A stretch of 36,797 bases of DNA, taken from NCBI GenBank assembly GCA_019561615.1, contig JAHEQA010000045.1, forward strand, positions 35,740 to 72,536, given 5' to 3'. A program made the translations under genes and the position numbers. The notes below the pieces were generated by a model, which worked only from the letters and a program-made list of their open reading frames with translations, did not search any database and was not told where the DNA came from. The stretch is from Methanothermococcus sp. SCGC AD-155-E23 (GTDB lineage Archaea > AGJL01 > Methanococci > Methanococcales > Methanococcaceae). Positions 1 through 8,759 of the stretch are shown in pieces. Numbering within the stretch: position 1 is the first letter of the stretch; every line of letters begins with the position of its first letter.

Positions 1-1
1 T

Positions 2-943
2 AACTTAGAGGAGATAGACACTACAACAGATCTCTTTGGAAAGAGGTTAGACGCCCCTCTTATTGTAACAGGTATAACTGGAGGTCATCCAAAGGCAAAG
101 GAGATAAACAAAAATATTGCAGAGGCTGTAGAGGAGCTTAACCTGGGAATGGGTGTAGGTTCCCAGAGGGCAGGTATAGTAGATAGTAGTGTTGAAGATA
201 CTTACGGGGTGGTAAGGGATTACGATATACCCCTTGTTATAGGTAACTTGGGAGCTGTTAACTTTATAGAGGATGGATGGAACGAAGATACTATTGAGAG
301 GGCTGTAGAGATGGTTGAGGGAGATGCCATGGCCATACACTTCAACCCCCTTCAGGAGGCTATCCAACCGGAGGGAAATACTAACTTCAAGGGGATATGT
401 GTCCTCAAGGATATTATCTCCAGCTATAAGAGGAGGTACAGGGATATACCCTTTATAGCCAAGGAGGTTGGTGAGGGGTTTTCCAGGGAGGATGCCATAA
501 CACTGAGGGAGATAGGTTTTGATGGTATAGATGTAGCTGGAAGTGGTGGTACCTCCTGGGCTATGGTGGAATACTACAGGATAAAGGATAGGGGGTTTAG
601 AGAGTTTTCAAAGAGATTCCTAGATTGGGGTATACCTACTGCAGTCTCCCTACTCTATGTAAAGGATGTCTTCCCAGGTACTATCATTGCAAGTGGTGGT
701 ATAAGATCTGGAATAGATATGGCCAAGTCTATAGCCCTAGGTGCCCACTGCTGTGGAGTTGCACTACCTGTATTGAGAGCTGCCTTAAGAGGTAGTAGGG
801 AAGTTGTAAAGGTACTTGAGAGGATGATTAAGGAGTTGAAGACAACTATGTTCCTGGTAGGTTGTGAAAATATAGAAACTCTAAGAAGGGCTAAGTACGT
901 AATAAAGGGAGAGTTAAGGGAGTGGTTGGATATAAAGGGTTAA
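2..943 (+). CDS. fni: Type 2 isopentenyl-diphosphate delta-isomerase, 5' end outside window
   Basis: FMN-dependent enzyme that interconverts isopentenyl and dimethylallyl diphosphate, feeding archaeal ether-lipid synthesis. The frame is open from base 2 without a start, so the gene begins left of the window. Visible family signatures are TGITGGH near the left edge, MGVGSQRAG, GSGGTSWAMVEYYR and ASGGIRSG, the last two being glycine-rich flavin and phosphate-binding loops of the TIM barrel. The C-terminus is complete (TAA). It is followed on the same strand by RNase J and a prenyl diphosphate synthase, a recurrent archaeal isoprenoid neighbourhood that supports the call. An in-frame ATG at 149 lies inside the conserved domain and is not the start. 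Confidence 0.93.
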   Translation, partial: NLEEIDTTTDLFGKRLDAPLIVTGITGGHPKAKEINKNIAEAVEELNLGMGVGSQRAGIVDSSVEDTYGVVRDYDIPLVIGNLGAVNFIEDGWNEDTIERAVEMVEGDAMAIHFNPLQEAIQPEGNTNFKGICVLKDIISSYKRRYRDIPFIAKEVGEGFSREDAITLREIGFDGIDVAGSGGTSWAMVEYYRIKDRGFREFSKRFLDWGIPTAVSLLYVKDVFPGTIIASGGIRSGIDMAKSIALGAHCCGVALPVLRAALRGSREVVKVLERMIKELKTTMFLVGCENIETLRRAKYVIKGELREWLDIKG

Positions 944-1066
944 AGATTAATACTACTTATAAAAACACAGAGAATTAGGTAAACACTTGGATTTTTTAAC
1001 TATGCTAGGTAGGAGGTAGGGGGTTTATAGTGTTGTTATTGTTTTTATATTAAAAAATAAAAGGGA

Positions 1067-2422
1067 GTGGTGGATTTGCAGTTAGAAGTAGTTGCTATTG
1101 GAGGATACGAGGAAGTTGGAAAAAATATGACTGCCATCAACGTAGATGGTGAGATAATAATATTTGACATGGGTCTGATGCTAGACAGGGTACTGATACA
1201 TGAGGATACAGATATCTCCAAGATGCACAGTTTAAATTTAATTGAGATGGGTATAATTCCAGACGATACAGTGATGAAGAATATTGAAGGTGAGGTTAAG
1301 GCTATAGTGGTTTCCCATGGACACCTGGATCACATAGGGGCTATAACTAAGTTGGCCCATAGGTACAACGCCCCAATTATTGGAACCCCCTACACCATAG
1401 AACTTATTAAGAGGGAGATATTAAGTGAGAAGAAATTCGATGTAAGAAACCCCCTAGTTACACTGAATCCAAGGGAGTCCATAGACTTAACACCTAACCT
1501 AACCCTGGAGTTTATAAATATAACCCACAGTATCCCAGATTCTGTACTTCCAGTTCTCCACACACCTTACGGCGCCATAGTCTATGGTAACGACTTTAAA
1601 TTTGATAACTTTCCAGTGGTAGGTGAGAGGCCAGATTACAGGGCTATAAAGAAGGTAGGTAAGGAAGGGGTACTATGTATGATATCAGAGAGTACAAGGG
1701 TTGAGTACGAGGGGAAGACACCCTCCGAGAAGGTGGCCTCAGATCTTTTAAAAAATGATCTCCTAGGTGCAGACAACCAGTCAAATGCAGTGATTGTCAC
1801 AACCTTCTCCTCCCATATAGCCAGGATAAAGTCTGCAACAGAGATTGCAGAGAAGATGGGTAGAACCCCTATACTTATAGGGAGGTCCATGGTAAAGTAC
1901 TGTGGTATAGCAGAGGACATAGGTATTGTAAAGTTTCCAGATGATACAAGGATGGCAGGGGATCCCTCTGCCGTAGACAGGATATTCCGGGAGATCATGA
2001 AGGAGGGTAAGGAGAATTATCTACTTATAGTAACAGGGCATCAGGGAGAGGAGGGGGCTGTACTCTCCAGGATGGCTACTGAGAAGACACCCTTTAAATT
2101 TGAGAAGTACGACCAGGTTGTATTCTCTGCAGATGTAATACCTAACCCTATGAACGCCGCCCAGAGGTATATGTTAGAGGCCCGTTTAAAGAGATTGGGG
2201 GTAAGGGTCTTTAAGGGAGCCCATGTCTCTGGACATGCCTCTAAGGAGGATCACAGGGACATGCTAAGGTGGATTAACCCTGAACATGTAATACCCTCCC
2301 ATGGAGATTTCAACCTTACAACAGCCTATGCCAAGTTGGCAGAGGAGGAGGGTTATAGGTTGGGGGAGGATGTACATCTACTTAGAAATGGCCAGAGTCT
2401 AAAATTCGAGAGAATTATTTAA
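1067..2422 (+). CDS. rnj: Archaeal RNase J, metallo-beta-lactamase/beta-CASP ribonuclease
   Basis: Probable zinc-dependent 5'-3' exoribonuclease in RNA decay. The 451-aa protein has the metallo-beta-lactamase signature SHGHLDH (residues 83-89), the IGGYEEVGKN start typical of RNase J, beta-CASP motifs in the second half (TGHQGEEGA, SGHASKED) and the late His in PSHGD. Length is normal for archaeal RNase J, which lacks the bacterial C-terminal extension. The start is uncertain: GTG at 1067, GTG at 1070 and TTG at 1076 are all in frame after a purine-rich AAGGGAG. A T-rich box around 1039-1050 would give a very short leader. It lies between fni and idsA on the same strand. Confidence 0.9.
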   Translation: MVDLQLEVVAIGGYEEVGKNMTAINVDGEIIIFDMGLMLDRVLIHEDTDISKMHSLNLIEMGIIPDDTVMKNIEGEVKAIVVSHGHLDHIGAITKLAHRYNAPIIGTPYTIELIKREILSEKKFDVRNPLVTLNPRESIDLTPNLTLEFINITHSIPDSVLPVLHTPYGAIVYGNDFKFDNFPVVGERPDYRAIKKVGKEGVLCMISESTRVEYEGKTPSEKVASDLLKNDLLGADNQSNAVIVTTFSSHIARIKSATEIAEKMGRTPILIGRSMVKYCGIAEDIGIVKFPDDTRMAGDPSAVDRIFREIMKEGKENYLLIVTGHQGEEGAVLSRMATEKTPFKFEKYDQVVFSADVIPNPMNAAQRYMLEARLKRLGVRVFKGAHVSGHASKEDHRDMLRWINPEHVIPSHGDFNLTTAYAKLAEEEGYRLGEDVHLLRNGQSLKFERII

Positions 2423-2449
2423 TCCTAATTTTTTAATTAAGGTGAAAAG

Positions 2450-3409
2450 ATGGAACCCTTTGACAAGGATATCCTATCTCTCATTGATAGAGAGTTAAAT
2501 AGATATTTAGAGGGCGAGGGTACTATATACAAGGCCTCTAGACATCTTCTACTGGCAGGAGGTAAGAGGATAAGGCCCTATCTCACAGTTATTACCTATA
2601 TGTTAAAGGGGGAGAGGATAGAGGAGGTACTTCCTGCAGCCCTTGCAGTTGAGTTGATCCACAACTACACCCTTATCCACGACGACATAATGGATAACGA
2701 CGACAGGAGGAGGGGAATACCCACTGTTCACGTAGTATATGGAAAACCCATGGCTATCCTTGCAGGAGATCTCCTCTATGCAAAGGCCTTTGTTGCAGTG
2801 TCAGATATAAGAGATTCTAAAAAGGCCCATGAAGTCCTTAAGGTACTCTCCAGATCCTGTGTAGATGTATGTGTGGGACAGGCCATGGATATGGAGTTTG
2901 AGGAGAGGGAGAATATTACCATGGAGGAATACCTGGAGATGATCTCCAAGAAAACTGGTGCCCTTATTGTAACCTCTGTGGAGATAGGTGCCATAATAGG
3001 GGAATGTTCCCCCGAGGAGAGGGAGGCCCTCAGGGAGTACGCCAAGAGGATAGGTCTAGCCTTCCAGATACAGGACGACATCCTAGACCTTATTGGCAAT
3101 AGGGATAAAATAGGGAAGCCCATAGGTAGTGATATAAGGGAGGGTAAGAAGACCCTCATAGTTATACATGCCCTTCAACATCTTCCAGAGGATAGAAAGA
3201 GAAGACTCTTGGAGATCCTTGGAAAGAGAGATGCCAGGGAGGAGGAGATAGAGGAAGCTATTGAGATACTTAAAGACTCCATAGAATTTGCCAGGGAGAT
3301 GGTAAAGAGGTATGTTACAGAGGCCAAAGAGTATCTAAAAATATTTGATAAAAATAAGAGGAAAAAGTTAGAGGATATAGCAGATTTTATTATGGAGAGG
3401 GTGTATTAA
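2450..3409 (+). CDS. idsA: Short-chain polyprenyl diphosphate synthase (FPP/GGPP synthase)
   Basis: Condenses isopentenyl diphosphate with allylic diphosphates to make farnesyl and geranylgeranyl diphosphate, the side-chain precursors of archaeal lipids. The 319-aa protein has the first Asp-rich motif DDIMD at 78-82 and the second, QDDILD, near 214, plus the GGKRIRP substrate-binding motif at 37-43. Tyr73, five residues before the first Asp of DDIMD, is an aromatic at the chain-length position, which fits a short-chain or bifunctional enzyme; exact product length is inferred only. A GGTGA site sits four bases before the ATG. The gene is 27 bp behind RNase J, so probably co-transcribed. Its stop overlaps the convergent radical SAM gene by 4 bp. 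Confidence 0.93.
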   Translation: MEPFDKDILSLIDRELNRYLEGEGTIYKASRHLLLAGGKRIRPYLTVITYMLKGERIEEVLPAALAVELIHNYTLIHDDIMDNDDRRRGIPTVHVVYGKPMAILAGDLLYAKAFVAVSDIRDSKKAHEVLKVLSRSCVDVCVGQAMDMEFEERENITMEEYLEMISKKTGALIVTSVEIGAIIGECSPEEREALREYAKRIGLAFQIQDDILDLIGNRDKIGKPIGSDIREGKKTLIVIHALQHLPEDRKRRLLEILGKRDAREEEIEEAIEILKDSIEFAREMVKRYVTEAKEYLKIFDKNKRKKLEDIADFIMERVY

Positions 3410-4287
3410 AAGAAGGGATAGTACTCCCTCTTTATTACAGGCACCTCTGAGAAACAGTCCAGGGTCATGGAGTTAAGAAGGTACCCATCTACACCCTTTA
3501 GATTAACTAGTAGACATCCCTTGATAGTTACCTTGATATCAGGTGCCCTCTTCCCCATCTCATCTACTAGAAGTAGGAGGTCCCTTACTCTTCCAACACC
3601 TTCAACGTTACATATGCCCTCCAACCTATCCCTGTTTCCCCTGTGAACTATCAGGTGGTGTACCATTATCTCCTTAACCTTACTCTCCTTACTTAAGATT
3701 TCAGAGAGTTCTATTAACTCATTCCTGTTAAAGCCTGGGATATACACACATCTAACTATGGTGTAGAGATACTTGGAGGCTATTTTTATATTCTCCAGTA
3801 TCCTCTCAAAGGTTTTAGACCCAGTTATTTTCTCATGGGTCTCTGGGGTGGAGGCACTTAGACTTACCATGAGGATATCCAGCCCTAGGTCTTTAAACTC
3901 CCTTATTAAATCTTTATCTAGATTTACCCCGTTTGTCTGGAGGTCACACCTTAAGTTAAGTGATTTTGTAAATTCAATAGCCCTTTTAACCTTCTCTGGA
4001 TAGAGTAGAGGTTCTCCGTACTGACTAATAGTTACAGCTGTGTAATTTTTAGTATCTGGATTTTTAGGATCTATACCGTATATACCCTCCTTTACTTTAA
4101 GTAACCTGGAGTAACAGAATATACAGTTATGTTGGCACCTCTGGGTAATCTCTATAGAGGGGTGATGATAGGGGTTAGGATTACTTAAGTCTAGACCTTG
4201 ACAGCCTATACAGTGTTTTGAAACCCTTAGATTGTTTACAATATCCTCTAACCTATCACAGATTTCATGCCTGAGAAGTATCTTGAT
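3406..4287 (-). CDS. Radical SAM protein with apparent ATC start codon
   Basis: Radical S-adenosylmethionine enzyme of unknown substrate, 293 aa if begun at 4287. The 4Fe-4S motif CxxxCxxC is at residues 51-58 (RCQHNCIFC), preceded by CIGC at 26-29 that may bind a second cluster; SQYGEPLL is the usual GE-type SAM-contact segment. The frame is open from just before a GGTGA site at about 4291-4296, yet contains no ATG, GTG or TTG upstream of the iron-sulfur motif. The first in-frame ATG is about 139 codons in and would delete the cluster site. The codon at the standard distance after GGTGA is ATC (4285-4287). So it is either a non-canonical start or a one-base change from ATG. It is 31 bp downstream of rpl14e, probably in one transcript. 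Confidence 0.75.
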   Translation of the reverse strand: MKILLRHEICDRLEDIVNNLRVSKHCIGCQGLDLSNPNPYHHPSIEITQRCQHNCIFCYSRLLKVKEGIYGIDPKNPDTKNYTAVTISQYGEPLLYPEKVKRAIEFTKSLNLRCDLQTNGVNLDKDLIREFKDLGLDILMVSLSASTPETHEKITGSKTFERILENIKIASKYLYTIVRCVYIPGFNRNELIELSEILSKESKVKEIMVHHLIVHRGNRDRLEGICNVEGVGRVRDLLLLVDEMGKRAPDIKVTIKGCLLVNLKGVDGYLLNSMTLDCFSEVPVIKREYYPFF

Positions 4288-4318
4288 ATTTTCACCCTCT
4301 CAGGGGATAAAAAAGTAG

Positions 4319-4555
4319 TTATTCTAAAAGCCCTGCTGCGTCCAGGGCCAACTTAACCTCCTCAGTTGAGGCACCCTTTTTAATATCTACCTTCTTCTCG
4401 GTGGGCTCTATATGTTTTATATTACACTTCCTCCTCTTCACATTCCCATCTATTAAAACAAAGTTCTTGTCTATTACATCTACTATGACACAGATCTTTC
4501 CTGCCTCTCTTCCCATTGTTTTAACACATACCCTTCCCACTTCAATTGCAGCCAT
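4319..4555 (-). CDS. rpl14e: Large ribosomal subunit protein L14e
   Basis: Archaeal/eukaryal-specific ribosomal protein of the 50S subunit, 78 aa, the usual archaeal length. The start [19 protein letters not shown] followed by [16 protein letters not shown] is the KOW-like fold characteristic of L14e. A clear GGTGA ribosome-binding site precedes the ATG. It is the third gene of an L34e-cmk-L14e run whose order is conserved in Methanococcales, with only a few bases between it and cmk. Confidence 0.95.
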   Translation of the reverse strand: MAAIEVGRVCVKTMGREAGKICVIVDVIDKNFVLIDGNVKRRKCNIKHIEPTEKKVDIKKGASTEEVKLALDAAGLLE

Positions 4556-4559
4556 TCTT

Positions 4560-5105
4560 TCACCCTTCCTCTTTTTTTAAACTGTCTATACACTTACAGA
4601 TGATGTTAAATACACCATCTACATCCCAACGTGAGGTGTCTAGGACAAGGTGATAGATAGAGAGATCCTCTAGATCTATGTTGTAGATCTCTTTATAACG
4701 TTTTTTCTCACTTTTCTCCCTCTCAATCATTTCCGAGAGGGTTTTTTCCATATCCTTCTTCTCCCTCTTACTTATCCTCTCACATCTAACCATTGGAGGA
4801 GCCTTTAGCCATATGGAAAGTGTAGGTTCTATGTTATGTTTCTTCAGTATCCAGGCTGTAAGTCGCCCCTCTAGTACTACGTTCCCCTCCTTTGCAATTT
4901 CTACCTGCATGGCATCTATCTCCCTGTCTATCTCTGGATGCTCCTCTGCGTACCTACTGAACTCTGAGAGATCCATGTTCATCTTCTTAGCCATCTCCCT
5001 GAAGATAAACCCTGCACATACATGTTTCAAACCATACTTTTTAGCAATCATCTTGGATATTGTTGTAGTTCCACTACCAGGAGGTCCTCCAATGGTTATT
5101 ATCAT
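4560..5105 (-). CDS. cmk: Cytidylate kinase, archaeal type
   Basis: Phosphorylates CMP and dCMP with ATP in pyrimidine nucleotide metabolism. The 181-aa protein opens with the P-loop [10 protein letters not shown] (residues 6-15), continues with KMIAKKYG and [10 protein letters not shown] typical of archaeal Cmk, and has an Arg-rich lid ([11 protein letters not shown]). The start is taken as ATG at 5105; a GTG immediately upstream is also in frame, but the GGTG site fits the ATG better. It lies between rpl34e and rpl14e on the minus strand with gaps of under 12 bp, so the ribosomal genes and the kinase are probably co-expressed. Confidence 0.93.
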   Translation of the reverse strand: MIITIGGPPGSGTTTISKMIAKKYGLKHVCAGFIFREMAKKMNMDLSEFSRYAEEHPEIDREIDAMQVEIAKEGNVVLEGRLTAWILKKHNIEPTLSIWLKAPPMVRCERISKREKKDMEKTLSEMIEREKSEKKRYKEIYNIDLEDLSIYHLVLDTSRWDVDGVFNIICKCIDSLKKEEG

Positions 5106-5114
5106 CACAACACC

Positions 5115-5390
5115 TTATAACTTTAAATTTCTTGCCCTCTCTATCATCAATCTCCTTAGGCACCTTGGACAGAGGTAACCACCGTATGGCCTCTCAGGCC
5201 TCTTCTCTGTTTTAGATAATTTCCTGATCTCGGAGGGCCTACCCCTTGGGACACCATTTAGGATGGCGCCACATTGGGCACACTTTGCCTTATCAGGTTT
5301 TCTCCTCCTGTAGTGTATCAATGTTCTGTTACCTGGTCCTCTCTTAAAAACCTTCTTTAGAGACCTAGATCTATACCTTGGAGCAGGCAT
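5115..5390 (-). CDS. rpl34e: Large ribosomal subunit protein L34e
   Basis: Archaeal/eukaryal 50S protein, 91 aa, with two zinc-binding CxxC pairs (CAQC near 37 and CPRC near 76) and the basic start [13 protein letters not shown] typical of L34e. A GGAGG site is about 8 bp before the ATG, and a T-rich TATA-like stretch (TTTTTATAAAC on the minus strand, about 5410-5422) lies upstream. It is the first gene of the L34e-cmk-L14e-radical SAM run and is divergent from the thiolation gene at 5498. Confidence 0.95.
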   Translation of the reverse strand: MPAPRYRSRSLKKVFKRGPGNRTLIHYRRRKPDKAKCAQCGAILNGVPRGRPSEIRKLSKTEKRPERPYGGYLCPRCLRRLMIERARNLKL

Positions 5391-5497
5391 ATAGATAACC
5401 TCCCAGGATGTTTATAAAAATAAAAAATAGCAGGGACGTTACTTAATTAGAAAGAGGGTATACCTCCTACTATTTAAATCTTTCGTAGAGGGAGATC

Positions 5498-6493
5498 TTG
5501 AGGGAGATAGATATCAGAGAGTTAAAGAGATACTGTAACCCCTCCTATCTAACTATTAGGAGGGACAAGATTATTGTAAACAGTAGAAGGCTAGCTGGAA
5601 TATCCAGGGCAAAGAAGGAGAAGATAGAGAGGAGATTTAAGATACCTGTAATCTACTCTGAGAGCTACGAGCTAATATCCCAGAAGATGGGGAGGTATGT
5701 ATCCAGATACCGTATAATATCGCCAGGGGATGTGTTGATAGTAGGGTTAAGTGGGGGCAAGGACAGTTTGGCACTACTTCATCTTCTGGAATCCTATAGA
5801 CGTAGATTTGGGGTGAAGATATACGCCCTTACAGTAGATGTGAATGTGGGGGGTATTAGACCCTGGCATCCTGAGAGTGAAAGTGTAAAAAAGATAGTTG
5901 AGCACTGCGAGGCCCTAAATATCCCCCACAAATTGATATCCTTTAAGGAGGATGTAGTTAAGATGTCCCAGCTACTCTCAGACAACTCTACAGGTATTGT
6001 ATACTCCCCCTGCTTCTCCTGCTCCATAGTTAGAAGATATCTCCTAACTAACTTTGCCATGGAGTTAGTTGAGAAGGGGGTTGAGAAGAACAAGATAAAG
6101 ATATGTCTGGGACATACCCTAGAGGATAACTCAGATACTGTACTGGCAAATATCTTTAAGGGAGACATTATAAGGGTTCTAGAACCTATTAAAAATTTTG
6201 AGGAGACTACCTTTGACTTCAAAGAGTTTAAACTTAGACTACGACCATGTACCATAGTAAGGCCTCTACTAAGTGTTTCAGAGAAGGATATCTTAAAGGC
6301 CTTGAAGGAATGTGGTATCCAGTACTACAGGGATAAGGAGGTATGTCCCTACAGTAGGGATAGGGGGGACAGTATAAGGAGAAGGTGTCATGAGATACTG
6401 GAGGACCTTGAGAAGGATGTTAAAAACATAAGGGAGATGGTGGTCTCCTCTGTATTAAAATCCATAGAGTACTACAGAGGTAGAGGAGTATAA
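5498..6493 (+). CDS. PP-loop tRNA-thiolation protein (TtcA/TtuA/Ncs6 superfamily)
   Basis: Likely adenylates a tRNA base and transfers sulfur to it. The 331-aa protein has the PP-loop SGGKDS at 85-90, a CFSC pair at 172-175 and a third cysteine at 283 (EVCPYSRD); two plus one Cys is the pattern that binds the catalytic 4Fe-4S cluster in TtcA and TtuA. GHTLEDNSDT (205-214) corresponds to the GHNxDD motif. The N-terminal zinc-finger CxxC pairs common in TtuA/Ncs6 are missing, so this is a divergent member and the modified base is uncertain. The start is TTG at 5498, after GGGAG, with no ATG near the conserved N-terminus. Confidence 0.78.
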   Translation: MREIDIRELKRYCNPSYLTIRRDKIIVNSRRLAGISRAKKEKIERRFKIPVIYSESYELISQKMGRYVSRYRIISPGDVLIVGLSGGKDSLALLHLLESYRRRFGVKIYALTVDVNVGGIRPWHPESESVKKIVEHCEALNIPHKLISFKEDVVKMSQLLSDNSTGIVYSPCFSCSIVRRYLLTNFAMELVEKGVEKNKIKICLGHTLEDNSDTVLANIFKGDIIRVLEPIKNFEETTFDFKEFKLRLRPCTIVRPLLSVSEKDILKALKECGIQYYRDKEVCPYSRDRGDSIRRRCHEILEDLEKDVKNIREMVVSSVLKSIEYYRGRGV

Positions 6494-6504
6494 TCTCAAG
6501 AAAT

Positions 6505-6518
6505 ATTTATATAATAAT
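6505..6518 (+). promoter_or_regulatory. Putative TATA box for the propeller gene
   Basis: The AT-rich stretch AAATATTTATATAATAATAG at about 6500-6519 resembles an archaeal box A preceded by an A-rich BRE. It lies about 70 bp upstream of the ATG at 6582, leaving a leader with a GGTGG site. Position inferred by eye only. Confidence 0.4.
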
Positions 6519-6581
6519 AGGGGGCAGAAAAAAGAGTGTAAAGGGGGAAAATTTTTAATGAAGGGATTTTAGGTGGTAGAA

Positions 6582-8204
6582 ATGAGGAAAAAGTTGTTAA
6601 TACTAGCCGCCTTGGCATTAATGCTAGGTTTGGTGAACATGATATACGCTGAGAAAGAGGAGGATTTACTCTGGAAATACGAGACAGAGAGTGATATTAA
6701 CTCTGTGGCAATAACTCCTGATGGGGAGTATATAGTTGCTGGAAGTGGAACCCACTACCTCCTTGAAGAAGGTGGTAAGGTATATATCTTCAATAAAAAG
6801 GGACAGGTACTGAGAAACTATAAAGCAGAGGATAAGGTCAATTCCGTAGCTATAACACCTAATGGGGAGTACATAGTTGCAGGAAGTGACGACGATCACG
6901 TTTACTTCTTCAGTGTAGAGGGAATACTGTTATGGGAGTACAAGACAGGGGGTAGTGTTAACTCAGTGGCTATAACCTCAGATGGGGAGTACATAGTTGC
7001 AGGAAGTGACGACGATCACGTATACCTTCTAGATAGAGATGGGGCAGTGATATGGAAGTATAACGTAGATGATAACGTCCTATCAGTGGCAATAACACCA
7101 GATGGTAAATACATAGTTGCAGGAAGTGAGAATAACTACATATACTTCCTCAACAAAGATGGAGTGTTACTTTGGAGATATAAGACACAGGGGGATGTTA
7201 ACTCCTTGGCAATAACACCAGATGGTAAATACATAGTTGCAGGAAGTGGTGACAGGGGAGTTTACGGTTACAGTAAATCAGGTCAGGTCTCTTTCTTCAA
7301 CAAAGAGGGAGAGTACCTCTGGGATCACTGGACAGATGGAAGTGTTAACTCAGTGGCTATAACCTCAGATGGGGAGTACATAGTTGCAGGAAGTGACGAC
7401 GATCACGTTTACTTCTTCAACAAAGATGGAGTGTTACTTTGGAGATATAAGACAGCGGGCGATGTGGACGCTGTAACAATAACACCTGATGGAAAGTACA
7501 TAGCTGCTGGGGGTAGTGGCAACAGGGTCTACCTTTTAAACAGTGATGGGGGAGTACTCTGGGATCACTGGACATATGGAGATGTTAAGTCAGTGGCAAT
7601 AACACCAGATGGTAGATATATAGCTGCAGGAAGTGGGGACACCTTGCGAGGTGAGGTATACCTCTTCAGCCCCTGGGAGGCTATGCTTAAAAAGATAATA
7701 GAAGATGCCAGATCAACCATCTCAAGGATAAAGTTAAAATACAACGTAAAAGAGGCTGAGTTACTCCTTGCCCAGGCAGAGGCTGCATTTAAGAAGGGTG
7801 ACTATACCAAGGCAGAGGAACTTGCCTTAAAAGCTAAGAGAAAGGCTATAGAGATAAGTAAACAGGCTAAGGAAGTTGAAAAGATAATAGAAGACGCCAG
7901 ATTAACCATCCTAGAGGAGATGTTGAAGTATAACGTAAAAAAAGCTGAGTTACTCCTTGCCCAGGCAGAGGCTGCATTTAAGAAGGGTGACTATACCAAG
8001 GCAGAGGAACTTGCCCTGAAGGCGAAATCCCTTGCCCTGGACATAGACCAGGATGGAATACCCAACGAGGAGGACATATTCCCATATATAAACAACTACT
8101 ATATCTACGCCGGAATTGGGATACTAGTAATAGCTATAGTACTGGCATCTATAGGCTTTGCAATATACCTCTATAGAAATAGGAAAAGGGATATAGGGCT
8201 ATAA
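6582..8204 (+). CDS. Secreted/membrane-anchored WD40-like beta-propeller protein with helical repeats
   Basis: Cell-surface protein of unknown function. In order it shows a signal peptide (MRKKLLILAALALMLGLVN, ending IYA); eight repeats of about 40 aa containing VAITPDGEYIVAGS and ending in a Trp/Phe-rich strand, consistent with a 7- or 8-bladed propeller; two copies of a 63-aa helical repeat (AEAAFKKGDYTKAEELALKAK) resembling TPR-like hairpins; a DxDxDGxxxxED calcium-type loop (DIDQDGIPNEED); and a C-terminal membrane helix followed by YRNRKRD. This predicts an extracellular body with one anchor. The start is ATG at 6582 after GGTGG; a GTG at 6573 overlaps that site and is rejected. Near-identical DNA between repeats points to recent duplication or gene conversion. 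Ligand and partners are unknown. Confidence 0.8.
   Translation: MRKKLLILAALALMLGLVNMIYAEKEEDLLWKYETESDINSVAITPDGEYIVAGSGTHYLLEEGGKVYIFNKKGQVLRNYKAEDKVNSVAITPNGEYIVAGSDDDHVYFFSVEGILLWEYKTGGSVNSVAITSDGEYIVAGSDDDHVYLLDRDGAVIWKYNVDDNVLSVAITPDGKYIVAGSENNYIYFLNKDGVLLWRYKTQGDVNSLAITPDGKYIVAGSGDRGVYGYSKSGQVSFFNKEGEYLWDHWTDGSVNSVAITSDGEYIVAGSDDDHVYFFNKDGVLLWRYKTAGDVDAVTITPDGKYIAAGGSGNRVYLLNSDGGVLWDHWTYGDVKSVAITPDGRYIAAGSGDTLRGEVYLFSPWEAMLKKIIEDARSTISRIKLKYNVKEAELLLAQAEAAFKKGDYTKAEELALKAKRKAIEISKQAKEVEKIIEDARLTILEEMLKYNVKKAELLLAQAEAAFKKGDYTKAEELALKAKSLALDIDQDGIPNEEDIFPYINNYYIYAGIGILVIAIVLASIGFAIYLYRNRKRDIGL
6954..7408 (+). repeat. Exact intragenic repeats within the propeller domain
   Basis: A 68-bp run is identical at 6954-7021 and 7341-7408 (blades 3 and 6), and its last 40 bp also occur at 6862-6901 (blade 2). 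The blades are much more alike in DNA than a fold alone requires, so recent duplication or gene conversion is likely. Confidence 0.85.
7692..8015 (+). repeat. Tandem 189-bp repeat encoding the helical segment
   Basis: Two direct copies with 189-bp (63-codon) spacing; 72 bp are identical at 7755-7826 and 7944-8015. The flanks of each unit have begun to diverge. An in-frame duplication such as this lets the domain expand or contract without breaking the gene. Confidence 0.88.
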
Positions 8205-8231
8205 TCTCTTTTTTATTTTTACAGGGATAGG

Positions 8232-8759
8232 ATGGGTAGGGCAGTATTTATACCTAGGAAGGAACTCCATGGCAACCTAGTAAAGGTATTAGACGCCTCC
8301 TCTTTTATCCATGGTTACAACCCCTCCCTGGAGAAGGGGGAGCACTATACCACCAGTGGTGTAGTGGAAGAGGTGAAAAGTAAGAGGGATGTTATCTATC
8401 TCGCCCTGGAGTATGGGAAGTTATTTATCAGGGAACCTAGAAGGGAAACTGTAGAAAGGGTAAAAAAAGCCTCCTTGGAAACTGGGGATAACCTCTCTCA
8501 ATGTGATATGGAGATACTGGCCCTGGCTATAGACCTAGGTGGAATACTTTATACAGACGACTACGGATTACAGAACGTAGCCAGGAAACTCTCTGTCCCA
8601 TTTAGACCTGTAATAGCCAGGGGGATAAGGGAGGAGTTTACATGGAGACTTGTATGTAGAGGATGTAAGAGGATATACCCTATAGACTACCAGGAGGAGG
8701 TCTGTGAGATCTGTGGAAGTCCCCTGGAGCGAAAGAGGGTTAAGAAAAGGGGAAACTAA
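8232..8759 (+). CDS. nob1: Ribosome-maturation endonuclease Nob1 (PIN domain plus zinc ribbon)
   Basis: Processes the 3' end of 16S rRNA precursor during small-subunit maturation. The 175-aa protein has the PIN start KVLDASSFIHG (residues 18-28), acidic residues CDMEILALA and YTDDYGLQNVA, and a C-terminal zinc ribbon with CRGC and CEIC pairs, the architecture of archaeal Nob1. About 16 extra residues precede the usual KVLDAS start, but no start codon lies between, so ATG 8232 is used; the ribosome-binding site is weak. It is 27 bp behind the propeller gene. Its stop meets the displaced tail of the convergent malate dehydrogenase. Confidence 0.9.
   Translation: MGRAVFIPRKELHGNLVKVLDASSFIHGYNPSLEKGEHYTTSGVVEEVKSKRDVIYLALEYGKLFIREPRRETVERVKKASLETGDNLSQCDMEILALAIDLGGILYTDDYGLQNVARKLSVPFRPVIARGIREEFTWRLVCRGCKRIYPIDYQEEVCEICGSPLERKRVKKRGN

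Noticed and set aside
1636-1998. Minus-strand frame opposite RNase J
   Set aside because: Shadow of a well-conserved gene on the other strand.
3406-3870. Short 154-aa version of the radical SAM protein starting at its first ATG
   Set aside because: It would lack the CxxxCxxC cluster motif that is encoded in the same open frame just upstream.
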